NCBI GenBank assembly: GCA_002340515.1
Contig: DDMF01000166.1
Location: 1 to 17,157 of the forward strand
Source of the DNA: Rhodobacteraceae bacterium UBA2553
Lineage (GTDB): Bacteria; Pseudomonadota; Alphaproteobacteria; Rhodobacterales; Rhodobacteraceae
Reading direction: 5' to 3'
DNA: 17,157 bases
Positions 14,064-17,157 of this stretch are shown here, in pieces. How positions within the stretch are numbered: the first letter of the stretch is position 1; every line of letters begins with the position of its first letter. Below the pieces are notes generated by a model. It made no database searches and was not told the origin of the DNA. It was given only the letters and a program-made list of their open reading frames with translations. The position numbers were made by a program, and so were the translations under genes.

Positions 14064-14378
14064 ATGTTACTTCTCAGACCCAACTGTGAATGGTGTGATC
14101 GTGATCTGCCGCCGGATTCGCCGGATGCCCGGATCTGCACCTATGAATGCACATATTGTGCGGAATGCGCCGAAACCGTCTTGCACAACGTTTGCGCGAC
14201 CTGCGGCGGTGGGTTCGTTCCAAGACCAATTCGTCCAAAGCATGCCTATCGCGACAACCTGAAGCTTGGCCTAAAGAACGACCCCGCCACGACAGAACGC
14301 AAGCATACAAGATGGACCCGCGCAGAAGTTGACAGCCAGGTCGCTCGGTTGCGTAACATTCCACCGTGTGATCGCTGA
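14064..14378 (+). CDS. DUF1272 cysteine-rich zinc-ribbon-like protein
   Basis: 104 residues. The first half has four cysteine pairs, C8/C11, C25/C29, C32/C35 and C44/C47 (NCEWCDRDLPPDSPDARICTYEC, then TYCAECAE and CATCGGGF), which should hold one or two zinc ions. It begins MLLLRPNCEWC, typical of DUF1272. The rest is basic (RPKHAYRDNLKLGLKNDP) and could bind nucleic acid or a protein partner. The start 4 bp after the MFS stop means co-transcription with the transporter. DUF1272 proteins have no defined role. A shorter product ending after the cysteine region is common in the family, so the basic tail here is longer than usual. Confidence 0.85.
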   Translation: MLLLRPNCEWCDRDLPPDSPDARICTYECTYCAECAETVLHNVCATCGGGFVPRPIRPKHAYRDNLKLGLKNDPATTERKHTRWTRAEVDSQVARLRNIPPCDR

Positions 14379-14472
14379 TGCGCGCGTCATTAAAAATTTG
14401 AACCGTTTTCAGTTCCGCAAGACGCAAAGCTGCATACGTTTCGCTTCCCGCCCACCCTTAAGGAACCACTAG

Positions 14473-14913
14473 ATGTCGACCATAGAAATCCGCAGGATGA
14501 AAGAAGCAGACAGGCCCGGATGGCTGATTCTTTGGCAGCAATACAACGCGTTCTATGAAAGGGAAGTGGCGGGCAGAACAACAGAACGGCTCTGGAATAC
14601 TCTTGTAAGTGGGGCCGGAGAACCCTTTGGCTATATCGCCACGAAGGACGGGGCGCTTGTTGGTTTCACCCACTACTTTTTCCTTCCCTCCACCTCCGAT
14701 TGGGGCCCGCGTTGCTACATGCAGGACCTGTTCGTGGGCGCATCGGTGAGAGGCGACGGAATCGGTGGCGCGCTCATTCAAGCTGTCTATGACGATGCGG
14801 ACAAGAACGATGTCGCGCAGACCTATTGGTTGACTGCCAGCATCAACGCAACGGCGCGAAAACTCTATGATCACGTGGCGAGCATCACGCCATTCGTCAA
14901 ATACACGCGATAG
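14473..14913 (+). CDS. GNAT family N-acetyltransferase
   Basis: 146 residues, a single GNAT domain. The start IEIRRMKEADRPGWLILWQQY is typical of the family. The acetyl-CoA site is in MQDLFVGASVRGDGIGGALI, with R93-G-D-G-I-G98-G99 as the pyrophosphate loop. The final helix region (LTASINATARKLYDHVA) is also conserved. AAGGA lies upstream of ATG 14473. It is a cytoplasmic transferase of an acetyl group from acetyl-CoA to an amine; the acceptor is not predictable. A 94-bp gap after the DUF1272 gene leaves open whether it shares that transcript. Confidence 0.92.
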   Translation: MSTIEIRRMKEADRPGWLILWQQYNAFYEREVAGRTTERLWNTLVSGAGEPFGYIATKDGALVGFTHYFFLPSTSDWGPRCYMQDLFVGASVRGDGIGGALIQAVYDDADKNDVAQTYWLTASINATARKLYDHVASITPFVKYTR

Positions 14914-14981
14914 CTCATGTCCTGCATACCCTTCGGGACTGCCCGACCCAGTTTCCCCTCTTTCGAAGCAAGAAATTTCGC

Positions 14982-16055
14982 ATGAAAAAACTCATCCCAA
15001 TCACCAAGGCAATCGCTTTCTTAGCACTGTTGGGCATTTCGTTCTGGGGCATCAGATATGCAACCGCGCCTGCATATGGCGGCAACGCCGGGATCGCGTA
15101 TGGTAAAGCCTATGCGCCAGTACGCCAAACCAGTCTGGATTTTCACATCTGGTATCCGGCCACACCCGGTGGTCGCAGTGTCACGGTTGGCGGCAACGGT
15201 GTTTTCTATGGAACGCCTGCCGGGCGCAACGCACCACATCAGGCGGGAAAGTTCCCCGCAGTCTTGATTTCACACGGATCCGGCGGGAATGCCGGGCAGT
15301 TTGGCTGGATCGCGTCTCGGCTGGCCGCTGCCGGGTTTGTCGTGCTTTTGCCCAATCACCCCGGTACGACAACCGGCAATGCATCCGCCGAGCGCGCGGT
15401 GCGTGTTTGGGAACGTCCTGCCGACATCACCGCCGTGATCGACGAGATTACAGAAAGCCCAGATACTTACCCCTTCATCGACACCAGTCGAATTGCAACA
15501 TTGGGTTTCTCTGCAGGCGGTTATACCGCCATGGCGGTTTCTGGCGCCCGGGTTGATGCCGATGCCCTGCAGCAATTTTGCGATTACGGCGATCACGGGA
15601 TGTCAGACTGCGCATTTCTCGCGCAGGCGGGAATTGATCTGCACCAGATTGATCTGTCACCTGCCGCCATGGACCATCGCGATGCCCGTATCCGCGCGGC
15701 TGTCATTATCGACCCTGGCATTGTCGAGACCCTGACCGAAGACAGCCTGCGCACAATAGGTATCCCGATGCTGATCATCAACCTGGGGGCCGAAGATCTT
15801 GTTCCAACCGGCGTATATGCACGCCGGGTTGCAGAACATATCCCAACCGCAGAGTATCGGATCATTCCTGACGCGACCCACTTTAGCTTTCTGGCCGAAT
15901 GCAAGGCAAAAGGGGCCGCAATCCTCGCCCGCGAGGGAGAGCCCGACCCGCTTTGCGATGACGCGGGCGGGCGGCCACGCAGTGAAATCCACGCCGAACT
16001 GCAAGAGGTGATTGTGGGCTACCTTCACGGTGTCTTCGAGCAAAGAAACCACTAA
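14982..16055 (+). CDS. exported or membrane-anchored alpha/beta hydrolase
   Basis: 357 residues. The N-terminus (MKKLIPITKAIAFLALLGIS, then FWGIRYATA) is a signal peptide or membrane anchor, so the enzyme should act in the periplasm. The alpha/beta hydrolase fold shows the oxyanion segment LISHGSGGNAGQF, the nucleophile elbow LGFSAGG with S177, a likely acid in LGAEDLVPTG and the catalytic histidine H300 in DATHFSF. The layout (FHIWYPATPGG early, SHGSGG, then GFSAGG) is like predicted dienelactone hydrolases and PAF-acetylhydrolase-type esterases. The substrate is probably an ester; nothing more specific can be read. Two cysteine-containing loops (QFCDYGDHGMSDCAF; AECKAKG) may form disulfides, in keeping with export. 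Confidence 0.9.
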   Translation: MKKLIPITKAIAFLALLGISFWGIRYATAPAYGGNAGIAYGKAYAPVRQTSLDFHIWYPATPGGRSVTVGGNGVFYGTPAGRNAPHQAGKFPAVLISHGSGGNAGQFGWIASRLAAAGFVVLLPNHPGTTTGNASAERAVRVWERPADITAVIDEITESPDTYPFIDTSRIATLGFSAGGYTAMAVSGARVDADALQQFCDYGDHGMSDCAFLAQAGIDLHQIDLSPAAMDHRDARIRAAVIIDPGIVETLTEDSLRTIGIPMLIINLGAEDLVPTGVYARRVAEHIPTAEYRIIPDATHFSFLAECKAKGAAILAREGEPDPLCDDAGGRPRSEIHAELQEVIVGYLHGVFEQRNH

Positions 16056-16141
16056 TTACATTCCCGGCTCTGGTCGGCTGGGGTCACCAGCTATTTCCAA
16101 GTATCGTGAACTGGAACTCTCAAACTTAAGGAGCGTAACCA

Positions 16142-16525
16142 ATGCAAGGTAGCTGTCTATGCGGAGAAATAAACTATCGGATATCTGGGCAGGCCAGATC
16201 CATTGTTGCTTGCCACTGCACACAATGCAGAAAGACGTCAGGGCACTATGTGGCCGCAACGCAAGTCAAAAAAGAGCAGTTGGAAATTACTGGTTCAGAG
16301 AACCTGAAATGGTATCGTTCCTCTGCCGCTGCAAAACGGGCGTTTTGCAGTAACTGCGGCAGTCAGCTTTTTTGGGCCCAACTCGCCAGTCCCGACATCT
16401 CAGTAATGGCTGGAACTTTGGACGGCCTAACTGGGCTAGTGATGGATCGTCAAATTTGCATCGAGAGTAAAGGTGACTATTACGCATTGCCGAATGTAGC
16501 GGATGTAGATCAATCTACACTTTGA
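16142..16525 (+). CDS. GFA family (glutathione-dependent formaldehyde-activating-like) protein
   Basis: 127 residues, one GFA domain. The zinc-binding cysteines are all in place: C5 and C7 (GSCLCGEI), C24/C26/C29 (ACHCTQCRKTSG), and C69/C72 (FCSNCGSQLFW). TAAGGAG lies 8 nt before ATG 16142. Proteins of this fold were named for Gfa, which was proposed to speed S-hydroxymethylglutathione formation, but most members are uncharacterised and some are carbon-sulfur lyase-like, so a role with formaldehyde should not be assumed. It stands alone between the hydrolase and the minus-strand GNAT gene, with 86 bp before it and 112 bp after. Confidence 0.92.
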   Translation: MQGSCLCGEINYRISGQARSIVACHCTQCRKTSGHYVAATQVKKEQLEITGSENLKWYRSSAAAKRAFCSNCGSQLFWAQLASPDISVMAGTLDGLTGLVMDRQICIESKGDYYALPNVADVDQSTL

Positions 16526-16637
16526 AATTGCATCAGTTGTCATCTTTGCTTCACTGAAGACCTGTGCCCTTTCACTGGAAAGATCAGACATGGCCGCATA
16601 ACTAAGACAAATCAGCCTCCGGCAAACTCGGCGCGGT
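16526..16637. other. gap between convergent GFA and GNAT genes
   Basis: 112 bp with no reading frame I can support, no strong hairpin and no T-run. Transcription from both sides must end here or run into the opposite gene. Confidence 0.4.
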
Positions 16638-17060
16638 TCACAAGACGAATTGCGTCATGCCTGCACCTAACTGGTCAGTGGGTCGCTCTTGAAACCCAAA
16701 GTGCTGGTAGAATGCCTCCTTACCCTTCGCAGACATTAAACCAATCGTCGCACCGGTCGCAGCGCGCGCCAATGACTCCTCCAGGAGCTTTGAAACGATT
16801 TGCCTCCCGATTGAATGGTTCTGATGGGTCGGCAGCACGATGATATCTTGGAGGTAGAAATACAGCACCCCATCCCCAACGACGCGCCCCATGCCAATGA
16901 GACGGTCCCCTTCAAAAACCGTCAGATCAATAACACTTCGCTTCAAGGCTACTGTCGCTGTGTCAAGGCTTATCTCGCCCCACCCGCAGTCAGAACGCAG
17001 CTTTACGAAAGCCTCCGGTTTTGGCGGGACAAACTGATATGAAATCCGATTATTTGGCAA
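16638..17060 (-). CDS. GNAT family N-acetyltransferase
   Basis: 140 residues if started at the TTG at 17060, which has AGAAGG 6 nt upstream. A GTG at 17093 would give 151 but has no ribosome site. The beginning ISYQFVPPKPEAFVKLRSDCGWG, the strand FEGDRLIGMGRVVGDGVLYF and the acetyl-CoA segment LQDIIVLPTHQNHSIGRQIVSKLLEE (loop HQNHSIGRQI instead of the usual R/Q-x-x-G-x-G) mark a GNAT of the small YjdJ/PhnO-like type. The end (AKGKEAFYQHFGFQERPTDQLGAGM) is the classic GNAT tail. It is a cytoplasmic acetyltransferase with unknown acceptor, on the opposite strand from the genes before it. Confidence 0.88.
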   Translation of the reverse strand: MPNNRISYQFVPPKPEAFVKLRSDCGWGEISLDTATVALKRSVIDLTVFEGDRLIGMGRVVGDGVLYFYLQDIIVLPTHQNHSIGRQIVSKLLEESLARAATGATIGLMSAKGKEAFYQHFGFQERPTDQLGAGMTQFVL

Positions 17061-17157
17061 AGCTATACCTTCTGCTGTAAGGGTTTTCTGCACTTTGTCG
17101 CACTATGCGGACATTGGCACAAGCGAAGCGAAAGCTGGGTTTGTTTAAGGTTTTTCG
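17061..17157. other. right edge, no gene seen
   Basis: Upstream of the GNAT gene; 97 bp with no other supported frame. It should contain the GNAT promoter, but no convincing -35/-10 pair stands out. Confidence 0.3.

Noticed and set aside
13126..14262. 378-codon plus-strand frame inside the MFS transporter
   Set aside because: It is in a shifted frame of a clear membrane protein and has a Cys/Arg-rich composition typical of a shadow.
1..17157. CRISPR array, insertion sequence, tRNA or phage genes
   Set aside because: I saw no regularly spaced repeats, transposase or integrase motifs, or tRNA-like cloverleaf on either strand.

Overview
The window looks like chromosomal DNA from an alphaproteobacterium of the Rhodobacterales (Roseobacter/Rhodobacter type). 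It is GC-rich, genes are densely packed with ATGA-type overlaps, and it carries a DctB/DctD pair and an assimilatory sulfur cluster of the order DUF2849-cysI-cysH-DUF934 followed by a ferredoxin-NADP reductase. The lineage is inferred from protein style and gene order; no rRNA, tRNA or other taxonomic marker lies in the window.

Layout. (1) 1-2700, minus strand: dctB, a membrane sensor kinase, overlaps by 4 bp the start of dctD, whose 3' end runs off the left edge. The visible part of this DctD is unusual: the receiver is intact, but the AAA+ domain lacks the Walker A lysine, the GAFTGA loop and the arginine fingers. (2) 2760-3947: a cytochrome P450 divergent from dctB, ending in a long perfect inverted repeat shared with a convergent Lrp/AsnC regulator (4097-4558). 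(3) 4700-8758: sulfate assimilation. The Lrp regulator is divergent from a tightly overlapped unit of DUF2849, sulfite reductase, APS reductase and DUF934. Ferredoxin-NADP reductase follows after a 65-bp gap and is closed by a clear intrinsic terminator (8871-8899). A palindrome at 4645-4656 is a candidate operator. The likely flow is APS to sulfite (CysH), then sulfite to sulfide (CysI), with Fpr supplying reduced ferredoxin or flavodoxin. No flavoprotein subunit CysJ and no siroheme synthase are present here.

(4) 8991-10240: a decayed stretch. An MFS transporter gene is broken by three frameshifts, has lost its 3' end and runs directly into a YciI-family remnant with an in-frame stop. (5) 10355-12765: an HxlR-type regulator, apparently with two tandem winged-helix halves, is divergent from two overlapping VOC (glyoxalase-fold) genes. 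The second VOC protein carries a Sec signal peptide. A GlxA-type regulator (DJ-1/PfpI plus AraC domains) converges on them, and two perfect hairpins lie between. (6) 12848-17060: a mixed accessory run: an MFS transporter divergent from the GlxA regulator, a cysteine-rich DUF1272 protein, a GNAT acetyltransferase, an exported alpha/beta hydrolase, a GFA-family protein, and a second GNAT on the minus strand.

I see no CRISPR array, insertion sequence, integrase, tRNA, rRNA or origin. The right half is made of small stress, regulatory and transport genes with broken ones among them, and reads as accessory DNA. The best leads are the degenerate DctD, the tandem winged-helix regulator with its cytoplasmic/exported VOC pair, and the two uncharacterised proteins locked into the sulfite-reductase operon.
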